Source: Sulfitobacter indolifex (GTDB taxonomy: Bacteria; Pseudomonadota; Alphaproteobacteria; Rhodobacterales; Rhodobacteraceae). Taken from it: DNA of 64,000 nt. The DNA is taken from assembly GCF_022788655.1 (NCBI RefSeq), contig NZ_CP084951.1:2914001-2978000 (forward strand), read 5' to 3'. The position numbers were made by a program, and so were the translations under genes. Numbering within the stretch: position 1 is the first letter of the stretch; the number at the start of each line of letters is the position of its first letter. Positions 18,434 through 27,492 of the stretch are shown in pieces. The notes beneath the pieces were generated by a model. The model saw nothing but the letters and a program-made list of their open reading frames with translations. It did not search any database and was not told the DNA's origin.

Positions 18434-19569
18434 GCTATCTCGAACATACGGTCAAATCCGTCCCCACTGGCCTGCGCAAAATACTGTTTATGAACTGGCC
18501 GCTTGCGATCCTGTTGGCCAGTGTCGCGGGCGTTGGTTTTTTGATGCTCTACTCAGTCGCGGGCGGTTCTTTCAACCCTTGGGCCGAGCCGCAGATGAAG
18601 CGGTTTGGCATTGGCATGGCAATCATGTTCACCGTGGCGATGGTGCCGATCTGGCTCTGGCGCAACCTATCGGGCGTGGCCTATGGGGCGACGCTGGTGC
18701 TGTTGGTCGCGGTGGAATTATTCGGGTCGGTCGGCATGGGCGCGCAGCGCTGGATCGACATCGGCTTCATGCGGCTGCAACCGTCGGAGTTGATGAAGAT
18801 CACGCTGGTGGTGTTTCTGGCCGCCTATTACGACTGGCTGCCGGTTAAAAAGGTCTCGCGCCCATTCTGGGTGCTGTTGCCGATCTTGATCATCGTCGTG
18901 CCAACCGCGTTGGTGTTGAAACAGCCCGATCTGGGCACGTCGATCCTGCTGCTTACGGCGGGGGGCGGGCTGATGTTCCTTGCCGGGGTGCATTGGGCCT
19001 ATTTTGCTGCCGTCATCGCCGCTGCCATCGGGCTGGTTACTGCGGTTTTCCAATCGCGCGGCACGCCGTGGCAGTTGCTCAAGGATTACCAGTACCGACG
19101 CATTGATACTTTCCTTGACCCCAGTCAGGATCCCTTGGGCGCAGGCTATCACATCACTCAATCCAAGATCGCGCTCGGCTCGGGGGGATGGTCGGGGCGC
19201 GGTTATATGCAGGGCACGCAGTCGCGGCTGAACTTCTTGCCCGAGAAACACACCGACTTCATCTTTACCACGCTGGCCGAAGAATTCGGCTTTGTTGGCG
19301 GCCTATCGCTCTTGTGCCTTTATGCGCTGATCATCCTGTTCTGTGTGGTGTCGGCGGTGAAGAATAAGGATCGTTTCTCCAGCCTGCTGACTTTGGGTAT
19401 CGCGCTCAACTTCTTTCTCTTTTTCGCTGTGAACATGTCGATGGTCATGGGGCTGGCCCCGGTGGTGGGTGTGCCGCTGCCAATGGTCAGCTACGGTGGC
19501 TCGGCCATGTTGGTGCTGCTTTTGGCCTTCGGCTTTGTTCAATCGGCGCATGTTCATAGACCGAGGTAA
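18430..19569 (+). CDS. rodA: Peptidoglycan glycosyltransferase RodA
   Basis: This 379-residue polytopic SEDS-family protein polymerises lipid II for lateral wall growth with PBP2. It has about ten membrane helices and the signature regions GSVGMGAQRWIDIGFMRLQPSELMKI, KQPDLGTS, the large loop with GSGGWSGRGYMQGTQS and FLPEKHTDFIF, and the closing GVPLPMVSYGGSAM. It overlaps mrdA by 4 nt (ATGA). It is the last of the shape genes; a reductase gene follows 3 nt later and may be co-transcribed. Confidence 0.97.
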   Translation: MSYLEHTVKSVPTGLRKILFMNWPLAILLASVAGVGFLMLYSVAGGSFNPWAEPQMKRFGIGMAIMFTVAMVPIWLWRNLSGVAYGATLVLLVAVELFGSVGMGAQRWIDIGFMRLQPSELMKITLVVFLAAYYDWLPVKKVSRPFWVLLPILIIVVPTALVLKQPDLGTSILLLTAGGGLMFLAGVHWAYFAAVIAAAIGLVTAVFQSRGTPWQLLKDYQYRRIDTFLDPSQDPLGAGYHITQSKIALGSGGWSGRGYMQGTQSRLNFLPEKHTDFIFTTLAEEFGFVGGLSLLCLYALIILFCVVSAVKNKDRFSSLLTLGIALNFFLFFAVNMSMVMGLAPVVGVPLPMVSYGGSAMLVLLLAFGFVQSAHVHRPR

Positions 19570-19572
19570 TTT

Positions 19573-20511
19573 ATGACGATCAATATTCTTTTCGCTGCCA
19601 AAGCCGAACGTTGGACTGGCTATGAAAAGCCGCTGAACAAGGCGCTATCGAAGGCGCTGGCGGGGCGGGAATTCAAACTCGACACAGAGTTTCCACCAGT
19701 AGATGTCGACTACATCGTCTATGCGCCGAACAGCGACCTACAGGATTTCACCCCCTACACCCGCGCCAAAGCGGTGCTAAACCTCTGGGCCGGGGTGGAG
19801 AACATCACCGGCAATGAGACGCTCAAGATCCCCCTGACCCGCATGGTCGATTTCGGCCTGACACATGGCATGGTGGAATGGGTCACGGGCCATGTGCTGC
19901 GCTATCATCTGGGGCTGGATATCGACATCACCCGCCAAGATGCCAAGTGGGAGCCGCGTGATCAACCGCTCGCCCGCGAACGCAGTGTGGCGATCCTTGG
20001 GCTTGGTGCCCTTGGGCAGGCGGTGGCCAAGGCGCTGGTTGGGCTTGGCTTTGACGTCAGCGGCTGGTCGCGAAGCGCAAAGTCAATCGAAGGCGTGCGT
20101 TGCCTGCATGGTGAGGATGGTTTGACCGAGGCACTAAAGGGCGCCGAGATCGCCGTGCTGCTGATGCCCGACACCCCCGCCACCCACGACGTGCTGAACG
20201 CAGAGACACTGGCGCAGATGCCCAAGGGGGCTTTCATCATCAACCCCGGTCGTGGGCCGCTGATTGACGATGACGCCCTGCTTGCAGCGCTTGATAGCGG
20301 CCAGATCGCCCATGCGACGCTTGATGTCTTCCGGGTAGAGCCGCTCCCCGAGGATCACCCCTATTGGGCGCATCCGCATGTTACCGTGACCCCGCATATT
20401 GCCGCCGCGACACGCAATGACACGGCCTCGGAGGTGATTGCCGAGAACATTCGCCGCAGCGAGGCTGATGAGCCTCTGCTGCATGTCGTGGATCGCGACC
20501 GGGGGTACTGA
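19573..20511 (+). CDS. ghrA: Glyoxylate/hydroxypyruvate reductase A-like (D-2-hydroxyacid dehydrogenase)
   Basis: This 312-residue NAD(P)-dependent reductase resembles GhrA. It shows the Rossmann motif LGLGALGQAVAKAL (about 140-153), the Arg-containing INPGRGPLIDDDAL, Glu in FRVEPLPEDHPYW and the catalytic His in VTPHIAAATR. GhrA reduces glyoxylate and hydroxypyruvate; substrate use here is inferred. It begins 3 nt after rodA, so it probably shares the shape operon's transcript without functional need. It converges with the M3 peptidase gene. Confidence 0.87.
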   Translation: MTINILFAAKAERWTGYEKPLNKALSKALAGREFKLDTEFPPVDVDYIVYAPNSDLQDFTPYTRAKAVLNLWAGVENITGNETLKIPLTRMVDFGLTHGMVEWVTGHVLRYHLGLDIDITRQDAKWEPRDQPLARERSVAILGLGALGQAVAKALVGLGFDVSGWSRSAKSIEGVRCLHGEDGLTEALKGAEIAVLLMPDTPATHDVLNAETLAQMPKGAFIINPGRGPLIDDDALLAALDSGQIAHATLDVFRVEPLPEDHPYWAHPHVTVTPHIAAATRNDTASEVIAENIRRSEADEPLLHVVDRDRGY

Positions 20512-20532
20512 CCCCCGGCCCCGGTTTTCGCA

Positions 20533-22545
20533 CTAGGCGGCCAGCCCACGCCCTTTGAGCAGCGCTTCGACCCCCGGCAAACGCCCCCGGAACGCTGTGT
20601 AAAGCTCCGCCGGATCGCGGCTGCCGCCGGTCGAGAGGATGTGGGTTTCCAACGCCTCAGCCCGCTCGGCATCGAAGGCGCCGCCCGCTTCCTCGAAAGC
20701 GGCGAAAGCGTCGGCGTCCATCACCTCAGACCACATGTAGCTGTAGTACGCGCTGGAATAGCCGTCCCCGGCGAAGACATGCGCGAACTGCGGCGTGGCG
20801 TGGCGCATCCGGATCGCCTGAGGCATGCCGATGCTGCTGAGCACCTCAGCCTGTCGCGCCATCGGATCAGCCGGAGCCGCGCCGTCGTGAAACTCCAGAT
20901 CGACCAGCGCCGAGGCGATATATTCCACCGTCTGGAACCCCATGTCGAATGTCGCGGCGGCCAGTACCTTTTCCAACATCTCACGCGGCATCGCCTCGCC
21001 CGTGCGGGCGTGGGTGGCGAATTTCTCCAGCACTTCAGGCTGGTCCAGCCAATGCTCGTAAAGCTGGCTTGGCAGCTCCACGAAGTCGCGCGCGACCGAG
21101 GTACCGCTGACGCTTTCATAGGTCACGTCCGACAACATCTGGTGCAGCGCGTGGCCGAACTCGTGAAACAACGTCCGCGCGTCGTCATAGGACAAAAGCG
21201 CCGGATCGCCTTTGGCGAAGTTGCAGACGTTAATGACCACCGGGGCCTGCGCCTGCGGGAACTTTGCCTGCGCCCGCATCGCCGAGCACCAAGCGCCTGA
21301 GCGTTTCGAGCCGCGCGCGAAATAGTCTCCGATGAAAACCGCCACATGCTTGCCCTCGCGCGTCACCTCCCACGCCCGGCAATCGGGGTGGTAGAGCGGC
21401 ACGTCGAGCGGTGCAAACTCAAGACCGAAGAGCCGGTTGGCGCAGTCGAAGGATGCATCGATCATCCGGTCGAGCTGGAAATAGGGCTTCAGCGCCGCCT
21501 CATCGAGATCATGCTCCGCCGCGCGGCGTTTTTCAGCGTAGTAGCGCCAGTCCCACGGCTTCAGCAGCCCGTTCACACCGTCGTCTTGCATCAGCGCGGT
21601 CAAGACCTGCGCATCGGCGTCTGCCTGCGCCTTGGCGGGTTTCCAGACCGACATCAGCAGATCGCGCACTGCCGCTGGGGTCTTGGCCATTTCCGTTTCC
21701 AGCTTATAGGCCGCGAAGCTGTCATAGCCAAGCAAGGCCGCGCGTTCTTCGCGCAGCGCCAAGGTCTCAGCCGCAATGGCGCGGTTGTCGGTCTCGCCCC
21801 CATTGGCCCCGCGCGCCTCCCATGCGCGAAACGCCTTCTCGCGCAGATCACGCCGGTCAGAGAACTGCAGGAAAGGCACAATCAGCGAGCGCGAAAGCGT
21901 CACCACCGGGCCGTCTGCGCCCTTTTCCGCCCCCGCCGCGCGGGCGGTGTCGATCACAAAGTCCGGCAGGCCGGTGAGGTCGCCCTCCTCCAGCGGCATG
22001 AACCATGCGCGCTCATCGGCCAGCAGGTTCTGGGTGAACTGCGTGCCCAATACCGCAAGTCGTGCCTTAATCTCTTTCATCCGTTTGGCCGCACCGCCTG
22101 CCAGTGCCGCACCGGCGCGGACAAAGCCACGGTGGGACAGCATCAAGACCCGCGCCTGTTCTTCGGTCAGGTCCAGCGCGTCTCGCGCCTCCCAGACCGC
22201 CGCGATCCGCGCGAACAGCGCCTCATTGCCGGAGATTGCAGATTGATGCGCTGCCAGTTCGGGCGAGAAGTCGCGCTGCAAAGCCTCGCGCGCCGGATTG
22301 CTATCGGCCCCTGCGACGGTGAAGAACACACTCAAAACCTTGTCGAGCGCTTGGCCCGAGGCCTCTAGCGCCTCAACCGTATTGGCGAAGGTGGGCGCGT
22401 CGGAGTTGCTGGCAATGGCGTCGATCTCGGCGCGGTGGGCGGCCAGCGCCTCTTGCAGGGCGGGGGCGAAACCGTCGTCGGAAATACGGTCGAAGGGGGC
22501 GATGCCAAAGGGCGTGTCCCACTCGGCGAGCAGCGGATTTGTCAT
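20533..22545 (-). CDS. M3-family oligopeptidase (oligopeptidase A / dipeptidyl carboxypeptidase type)
   Basis: This 670-residue zinc metallopeptidase has the HExxH motif HEFGH at residues 461-465 within LFHEFGHALHQML, and a downstream third-ligand region (ESVSGTSVARDFVELPSQLYEHW). It is likely cytoplasmic (no signal peptide) and degrades short peptides, including cleaved signal peptides. PrlC and Dcp cannot be cleanly separated by eye, so no symbol is given. I start at ATG 22545 preceded by AAAGGAGA; the longer reading adds 17 residues. It is downstream of coaBC-dut-moeB on the same strand, 47 nt after the ThiF-family gene. Confidence 0.93.
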   Translation of the reverse strand: MTNPLLAEWDTPFGIAPFDRISDDGFAPALQEALAAHRAEIDAIASNSDAPTFANTVEALEASGQALDKVLSVFFTVAGADSNPAREALQRDFSPELAAHQSAISGNEALFARIAAVWEARDALDLTEEQARVLMLSHRGFVRAGAALAGGAAKRMKEIKARLAVLGTQFTQNLLADERAWFMPLEEGDLTGLPDFVIDTARAAGAEKGADGPVVTLSRSLIVPFLQFSDRRDLREKAFRAWEARGANGGETDNRAIAAETLALREERAALLGYDSFAAYKLETEMAKTPAAVRDLLMSVWKPAKAQADADAQVLTALMQDDGVNGLLKPWDWRYYAEKRRAAEHDLDEAALKPYFQLDRMIDASFDCANRLFGLEFAPLDVPLYHPDCRAWEVTREGKHVAVFIGDYFARGSKRSGAWCSAMRAQAKFPQAQAPVVINVCNFAKGDPALLSYDDARTLFHEFGHALHQMLSDVTYESVSGTSVARDFVELPSQLYEHWLDQPEVLEKFATHARTGEAMPREMLEKVLAAATFDMGFQTVEYIASALVDLEFHDGAAPADPMARQAEVLSSIGMPQAIRMRHATPQFAHVFAGDGYSSAYYSYMWSEVMDADAFAAFEEAGGAFDAERAEALETHILSTGGSRDPAELYTAFRGRLPGVEALLKGRGLAA

Positions 22546-22592
22546 GAAAGTCTCCTTTGCCCCAAGATGGGGCCCGGCAGGAAGACTTGCAA

Positions 22593-23624
22593 TCACCCGC
22601 CGCAGGTTTCGCAGCCCTCGCGCCGGGTAATCTTGATCTGACGGCTCTCACTATAAAGCCCATCATAGATCATCATCTGACCGCGCAGCACGCTGCCCGC
22701 GCCGGCGATCAACTTGACCGCCTCTAATGCCATCATCGTGCCGATCACGCCCGGCAGCGGACCGATGACACCTGCCTCGGCGCAGGATGGCGCAAGGCCC
22801 GCCGCCGGCGCTTCGGGGAAGATACAGCGATAGCAGGGCGCGCCGCGCGCCGGATCAAAGACGCTAAGCTGTCCTTCCCATTGGCTCAGCGCGCCTGAGA
22901 TCAACGGCACGCCTGCCGCGACACAAGCGGCGTTGACGCGGTAGCGGGTGTCGAAATTGTCAGTGCCGTCGAGGACGAGGTCATATCCGGCCACCAGTTC
23001 GGCGGCGATGTCGTCCGTCAAGCGGCGGTGATAGGGGCGCACGGTGATATGGGGGTTTTGGGCCAGCATCTCGGCCTGAGCCGAGAAGACTTTGGGCGTG
23101 CCGATGGCCGCGTCCTTGTGGATCACCTGCCGTTGCAGGTTGGCGTTTTCCACTTCGTCATCATCGATCACCCCGATGGTGCCAACCCCCGCCGCCGCAA
23201 GATATTGCAGCGCAGGTGCACCAAGTCCGCCCGCACCGACAACCAGCACCTTGGCATTTTTAAGCGCCTTCTGTCCGGCCCCGCCAACTTCGCGCAGCAC
23301 GATGTGGCGGGCGTAGCGGTTGAGTTCACTGTCCGAGAAACTGCCCGATGCCGTGGTCTCGTCGCGGGGCGTGGCCCGCGCGCGCAGGGTTTTCAGCCCC
23401 TGCCGGTAAAGCACGACCAGCACCGTAAAGCCCCCCAGAAGCAACCAAGGGGCAGCGCTACCGCCGGTGGCAAGGCGCAGCGGATGATCTCCCGGAAAGA
23501 CAAGATGCAGCCCCACAAGTGCAAGATACATCACCGCAATCAGCCCCGCCCGCAGCCCGCGCGGCAGACCGAGAAACCCACCGCCGAACCAGAGCGCTGC
23601 AGCAATAATCAAAACCGCCAGCAT
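22593..23624 (-). CDS. moeB: MoeB/ThiF-family E1-like adenylyltransferase with membrane-anchored N-terminus
   Basis: This 343-residue protein has an N-terminal extension of about 90 residues with two to three hydrophobic helices ([52 protein letters not shown]). The extension precedes a complete MoeB/ThiF adenylyltransferase domain with the ATP-binding loop VVGAGGLGAPALQYLAAAGVG, the DGTDNFDTRY stretch, and a Zn site of two CxxC pairs (CYRC, CETC). These enzymes adenylate the C-terminus of MoaD or ThiS. Soluble MoeB is about 250 residues, so the anchor is the odd feature. The name moeB is a best guess. Its start overlaps the dut stop (TGATG). Confidence 0.85.
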   Translation of the reverse strand: MLAVLIIAAALWFGGGFLGLPRGLRAGLIAVMYLALVGLHLVFPGDHPLRLATGGSAAPWLLLGGFTVLVVLYRQGLKTLRARATPRDETTASGSFSDSELNRYARHIVLREVGGAGQKALKNAKVLVVGAGGLGAPALQYLAAAGVGTIGVIDDDEVENANLQRQVIHKDAAIGTPKVFSAQAEMLAQNPHITVRPYHRRLTDDIAAELVAGYDLVLDGTDNFDTRYRVNAACVAAGVPLISGALSQWEGQLSVFDPARGAPCYRCIFPEAPAAGLAPSCAEAGVIGPLPGVIGTMMALEAVKLIAGAGSVLRGQMMIYDGLYSESRQIKITRREGCETCGG

Positions 23625-24076
23625 CAGATCGCCCCCGTAGAGCCAAAACCGCCAGTCCCGCGCGACGTGTCATCAAGGTTACCGACCAGATCAAACCCCG
23701 CCTGTACCACGGGCGCCACGACCATCTGCGCGATGCGCATGCCGTGTTCTACCGTAAACGCCTCTTGCCCCGTATTGCCGAGGATCACCCCCACCACGCC
23801 GCGATAATCGCTGTCGATGGTGCCGGGGCTGTTGATCAGCGTGAGCCCATGTTTCAGCGCTAGCCCAGAGCGGGGGCGAACCTGTACCTCAAACCCATGC
23901 GGGATCGCCATATGCAAGCCGGTGGAGATCAGCGCCCGCGCACCGGGCGCTAGCGTGACCGCGCCCTCGGGTAGATTGGCACGCAGGTCGGCCCCCGCGG
24001 CACCCGCGCTTTCATAGGCGGGCAGCGGCAAGGTTTGGTCTGCGCTCTCGGCCCAGCGGAGTTTGATTGTGGTCAT
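23624..24076 (-). CDS. dut: dUTP diphosphatase
   Basis: This 150-residue trimeric dUTPase hydrolyses dUTP to dUMP, limiting uracil in DNA. All five conserved motifs are visible: [45 protein letters not shown] and the C-terminal [10 protein letters not shown], which closes over the active site. It lies 9 nt behind coaBC, the usual coaBC-dut arrangement, and its stop overlaps the MoeB-like start by one base. Confidence 0.97.
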   Translation of the reverse strand: MTTIKLRWAESADQTLPLPAYESAGAAGADLRANLPEGAVTLAPGARALISTGLHMAIPHGFEVQVRPRSGLALKHGLTLINSPGTIDSDYRGVVGVILGNTGQEAFTVEHGMRIAQMVVAPVVQAGFDLVGNLDDTSRGTGGFGSTGAI

Positions 24077-24085
24077 TGTGCCTCC

Positions 24086-25279
24086 TCAGGCCAGCGCGGC
24101 AGCGATGCGGGCCGCAAGCCGGGTGGCCACGGCGTCTTTGCTCATGCGCGGCCAATCTTCGGTGGCGTCTTCGGTGATCAGGGTCACTGCATTCTCGCTG
24201 CCGCCCATGATTCCAGTGGCGGGAGAGACATCATTGGCCACGATCCAGTCGCAGCCCTTGCGCGCGCGTTTGGCGGTAGCATGGGCCAGAACGTCGTTGG
24301 TCTCAGCGGCGAAGCCGACCACAAGTCTGGGACGGCCCTCGCTGCGTTGACTGATGGTTTTGAGGATATCGGGATTTTCAGCGAAGGACAGTGTCGGCAA
24401 TCCGTCCTTGGATTTCTTCAGCTTGCGGTCCCCGGCCCCTTCAACATGCCAATCGGCCACTGCCGCCGCAAAGACACCGGCGTCGGCAGGCAACGCTTGC
24501 CCGACCGCCGCCAGCATTTCCTTGGCGGTCTGGACTGCCACCACTTCGACCCCGTCCGGCGGAGGCACGTCGGCGGGCCCGGTGACAAAGACCACCTCGG
24601 CCCCCATCGCCGCCAGCGCCCGTGCAATTGCTGTGCCCTGCGCGCCGGAAGAGCGGTTGGCGATGTAGCGCACCGGGTCAATCGGTTCATGGGTCGGACC
24701 AGAGGTCACCAGAATGCGTTTGCCCTTAAGCGGCCCATCACCAAGCTGCGCCTCAACGGCGGCGACAATCTCGAGCGGTTCGGCCATGCGCCCCGGTCCG
24801 AATTCACCGCAGGCCATGTCGCCGTCGTTGGGGCCGACCATCACAATGCCGTCGCCGCGCAGCGTGGCGATGTTGCGCTGTGTCGCGGGGTGCTGCCACA
24901 TGCGTACATTCATCGCAGGCGCAAGCAGAACGGGCGTGTCGGTGGCGAGAAGCAGCGTGGAAGCCAGATCATTCGCTGCCCCCTGCGCCATCTTCGCCAT
25001 CAGATCGGCAGTGGCCGGGGCCACGACCAGCAGATCGGCGGCGCGGCTCAGTTGGATATGACCCATCTCAGCTTCATCTCCGAGGTCAAAGAGATCGCGA
25101 AACACCTTCACGCCGGTCAGCGCGGATACGGAAAGCGGGGTCACAAACTCCTCGCCCGCGCGGGTTAGCACCGGGGTCACGCGCGCGCCGCGCTCTCGCA
25201 GGCGGCGGATCAGATCGAGGGATTTATAGGCGGCGATACCGCCCCCGATGATCAGCAGAATATGTTTGCCCGACAGCAT
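24086..25279 (-). CDS. coaBC: Bifunctional phosphopantothenoylcysteine decarboxylase/synthase
   Basis: This 397-residue protein catalyses two steps of coenzyme A synthesis. The N-terminal flavoprotein CoaC domain (about 1-185) begins with GGGIAAYKSLDLIRRL and has LAPAMNVRMW and the Cys-bearing MACGEFGPGRMAEP. The C-terminal CoaB domain (about 186-397) has VTSGPTHEPIDPVRYIANRSSG and KRARKGCDWIVAND. It is the first gene of coaBC-dut-moeB-like-M3 peptidase. The ATG at 25279 is the only family-consistent start. Confidence 0.96.
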   Translation of the reverse strand: MLSGKHILLIIGGGIAAYKSLDLIRRLRERGARVTPVLTRAGEEFVTPLSVSALTGVKVFRDLFDLGDEAEMGHIQLSRAADLLVVAPATADLMAKMAQGAANDLASTLLLATDTPVLLAPAMNVRMWQHPATQRNIATLRGDGIVMVGPNDGDMACGEFGPGRMAEPLEIVAAVEAQLGDGPLKGKRILVTSGPTHEPIDPVRYIANRSSGAQGTAIARALAAMGAEVVFVTGPADVPPPDGVEVVAVQTAKEMLAAVGQALPADAGVFAAAVADWHVEGAGDRKLKKSKDGLPTLSFAENPDILKTISQRSEGRPRLVVGFAAETNDVLAHATAKRARKGCDWIVANDVSPATGIMGGSENAVTLITEDATEDWPRMSKDAVATRLAARIAAALA

Positions 25280-25360
25280 AAAGGCCCCCCGATTGCATTC
25301 GGGAGACCTTAATCCGGGCCGCAGAAATCTGCCAGCCCCAGCGGGTATTGGTGCCGATGG

Positions 25361-26239
25361 TTAGGCCAAGAAAGCAAAGACCTCACGCGATTGCATCTCG
25401 AGCGACTTGCGCATCTTGCCGAAGGCTGCGGCCTCAAGCTGGCGGACCCGCTCTTTGCTGAGGCTCAGCTCATCGCCAAGGCTTTCCAATGTGCGCGACG
25501 GATCACGCAGTTTGCGTTCGCGAACGATGAACTGCTCACGATCCGAAAGCCCCTGCATCGCCGTCAGCAGCCAATTGCGCAGCTGAGCGGTGTCGTGCTG
25601 CTCCTCCACCCGCTCGGCGGCCTGCGCACTTTCATCGGCCAGCGCTTCGATCCACTCACGGCCTTCGTCTTCGGCGGACTGTGTGGCGTTAAGCGAATAA
25701 TCAGAGCCGGAAAGACGGCCCTCCATCATTTCAACATCATGCAGCGGCACACCAATCTCGGTCGAGATCATCTGGCGTAGCTGGTGCTTGTCGAGTGTCT
25801 CACCCACTGCAGAGGCTTCGCGCTCCAGACGGGCCTGCACCCGGCGCATGTTGAAAAACAGAGATTTCTGCGAAGAGGTCGAGCCGGTACGCACCATCGA
25901 CCAGTTGCGCATTACATGGTCCTGAATGCTCGCTTTGATCCACCAAACCGCATAGGTCGAGAACCGTACCCCACGATCCGGGTCAAACTTATCGGCGGCT
26001 TTCATGAGGCCCAGACCGGCCTCTTGGATCAGATCGTTCATCGGTGCGCCGTAGCGCTTGAACTTGCCGGCCATGGAAATCGCCAGACGCATGTAGGCGG
26101 TGATCAAACGGTGCAGCGCTGCCTCGTCTCGCTGATCTCGCCACGCATAGGCCAGTTTCAATTCGGTGTCGGCGTCGAGCAACTCAGCCTTCATAGCGGT
26201 ACGGGTGAGTGAAAATTCGCGTGCGGTCTGCAATGACAT
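25361..26239 (-). CDS. rpoH: RNA polymerase sigma-32 family factor RpoH
   Basis: This 292-residue alternative sigma factor directs heat-shock or stress transcription. Region 2 is complete (DLIQEAGLGLMKAADKFDPDRGVRFSTYAVWWIKASI), the RpoH box reads QKSLFFNMRRVQARL, and region 4.2 reads SLGDELSLSKERVRQLEAAAFGKMR. Rhodobacteraceae usually carry RpoHI (heat) and RpoHII (singlet oxygen); from overall sequence I lean toward RpoHII, but this needs a tree. It is divergent from cobP with 96 nt between. AGGGGG lies upstream of the ATG. Confidence 0.93.
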   Translation of the reverse strand: MSLQTAREFSLTRTAMKAELLDADTELKLAYAWRDQRDEAALHRLITAYMRLAISMAGKFKRYGAPMNDLIQEAGLGLMKAADKFDPDRGVRFSTYAVWWIKASIQDHVMRNWSMVRTGSTSSQKSLFFNMRRVQARLEREASAVGETLDKHQLRQMISTEIGVPLHDVEMMEGRLSGSDYSLNATQSAEDEGREWIEALADESAQAAERVEEQHDTAQLRNWLLTAMQGLSDREQFIVRERKLRDPSRTLESLGDELSLSKERVRQLEAAAFGKMRKSLEMQSREVFAFLA

Positions 26240-26335
26240 ACTGGATATCCCCCTAGGAGCGTGGCTTGGCTTGTTATGCGCCGTTGAGAGAGATACGCAG
26301 AGCTATGCCATTTGGTTCAAATATTTGGTGAGAAG

Positions 26336-26857
26336 ATGTTGCCAAGAAATACCTTTGCCCTAGGCGGGGCGGCCTCAGGCAAGTCGGAATGGGCGGAAAC
26401 ACTCGTAAATTCCACTGGGATGCCAAAGACTTACCTTGCCACCGGGCGGATCTGGGACGATGAAGTTCAAGAACGTGTGAACAAACATCAAGCGAGACGC
26501 GATGCGGGCTGGCGCACCGTCGAATGCCCCCTTGACCTATCCGAGCCTCTGGCAAAATTGCCCGCTGGCGAAATCGTGCTGATCGATTGCGCGACCATGT
26601 GGCTGAGCAATCATTTGATGGAAGGTAGCGATTTAGCCGAGGCGCAGGCGGCGCTTTTGGACGCCCTGCGCGGCTGTGCGGCGCAATGGATTATTGTGTC
26701 AAACGAAGTCGGTCAGGGCATCGTGCCCGACAACGCTATGGCGCGCCAATTCCGCGAGGCGCAGGGACGGCTTAACATCGCTCTGGCCGCCGAGGCGGAA
26801 ACCGTGGTGCAGGTTGTTGTCGGCCTGCCGCAACTGCTGAAAGGCGAAATGCCATGA
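26336..26857 (+). CDS. cobU: Adenosylcobinamide kinase / GTP:adenosylcobinamide-phosphate guanylyltransferase
   Basis: This 173-residue bifunctional enzyme (also called cobP) phosphorylates adenosylcobinamide and then adds GMP in the late cobalamin nucleotide-loop pathway. Visible motifs are the P-loop GGAASGKSEWAE (about 9-20), the histidine region VNKHQARRDAGWRTVECP (GMP-accepting His), and IDCATMWLSN. The start at 26336 follows GGTGAGA; an eight-residue longer reading is unlikely. It overlaps the downstream phosphatase gene by 4 nt. Confidence 0.95.
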   Translation: MLPRNTFALGGAASGKSEWAETLVNSTGMPKTYLATGRIWDDEVQERVNKHQARRDAGWRTVECPLDLSEPLAKLPAGEIVLIDCATMWLSNHLMEGSDLAEAQAALLDALRGCAAQWIIVSNEVGQGIVPDNAMARQFREAQGRLNIALAAEAETVVQVVVGLPQLLKGEMP

Positions 26858-27435
26858 CGACATGGCATTGGGTGCGCCATGGGCCCACACATGAAAAGAA
26901 CTTCGTCGGCTGGCGCGATGTGCCTGCCGACCTCTCCGATGCGCCGCGTTTGGCACGGCTGAACTTACACCTGCCTGATGACGCGCTTCTGATCTCCTCT
27001 GATCTGATCCGCGCGGTGCATACTGCTGATGCTCTGGCCCTGCCAACCCGCCGCCGCCTGCCCCACGATCCTAACTTGCGCGAATTGCACTTCGGCGCAT
27101 GGGACGGGATGCATTTTTCCGACGTTGCCGCCCGCGACCCAGACCTTAGCCGTGCCTATTGGGAAACGCCCGGCGATGTGGTGGCGCCCGGCGGCGAAAG
27201 TTGGAACCAGACCAAAGCGCGGGTCGATAGGGTGGTGGCGCGGATCAACGAAGCGCACCCGCAAGCGCATGTAATCGCCGTGGCGCATTTCGGGGTGATC
27301 CTGACACAAGTCCAACAGGCCCAAGGCAGCGGCCCGTTGGAGGCAATGGCCTATAAGATCGACAATCTATCAGTTACGCATTTGGCGCATGAAAGCGGCA
27401 CTTGGCAGATCAACGAAATTAATCGCACGCCCTAG
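26854..27435 (+). CDS. cobC: Histidine phosphatase, probable alpha-ribazole phosphatase (CobC-like)
   Basis: This 193-residue member of the phosphoglycerate-mutase/histidine phosphatase superfamily has the catalytic RHGPT (HWVRHGPTHEKN) near the N-terminus, LRELHFGAWDG, and a second catalytic His in AVAHFGVI. Alpha-ribazole phosphatase dephosphorylates the lower ligand in cobalamin assembly. The specific name rests on the 4-nt overlap with cobP; the family alone would permit other substrates. Confidence 0.82.
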   Translation: MTTWHWVRHGPTHEKNFVGWRDVPADLSDAPRLARLNLHLPDDALLISSDLIRAVHTADALALPTRRRLPHDPNLRELHFGAWDGMHFSDVAARDPDLSRAYWETPGDVVAPGGESWNQTKARVDRVVARINEAHPQAHVIAVAHFGVILTQVQQAQGSGPLEAMAYKIDNLSVTHLAHESGTWQINEINRTP

Positions 27436-27492
27436 CACCCTCTGCCACATAAAGGGCTTTGCTTGGCTGCCCTCTTCTGCCTAATTTCTCCT

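Noticed and set aside
26240..26335. Possible ECF sigma promoter (TTGAACC..GTATCT) upstream of rpoH
   Set aside because: The spacing and elements do not match the Rhodobacter RpoE or EcfG consensus well enough; chance is likely.
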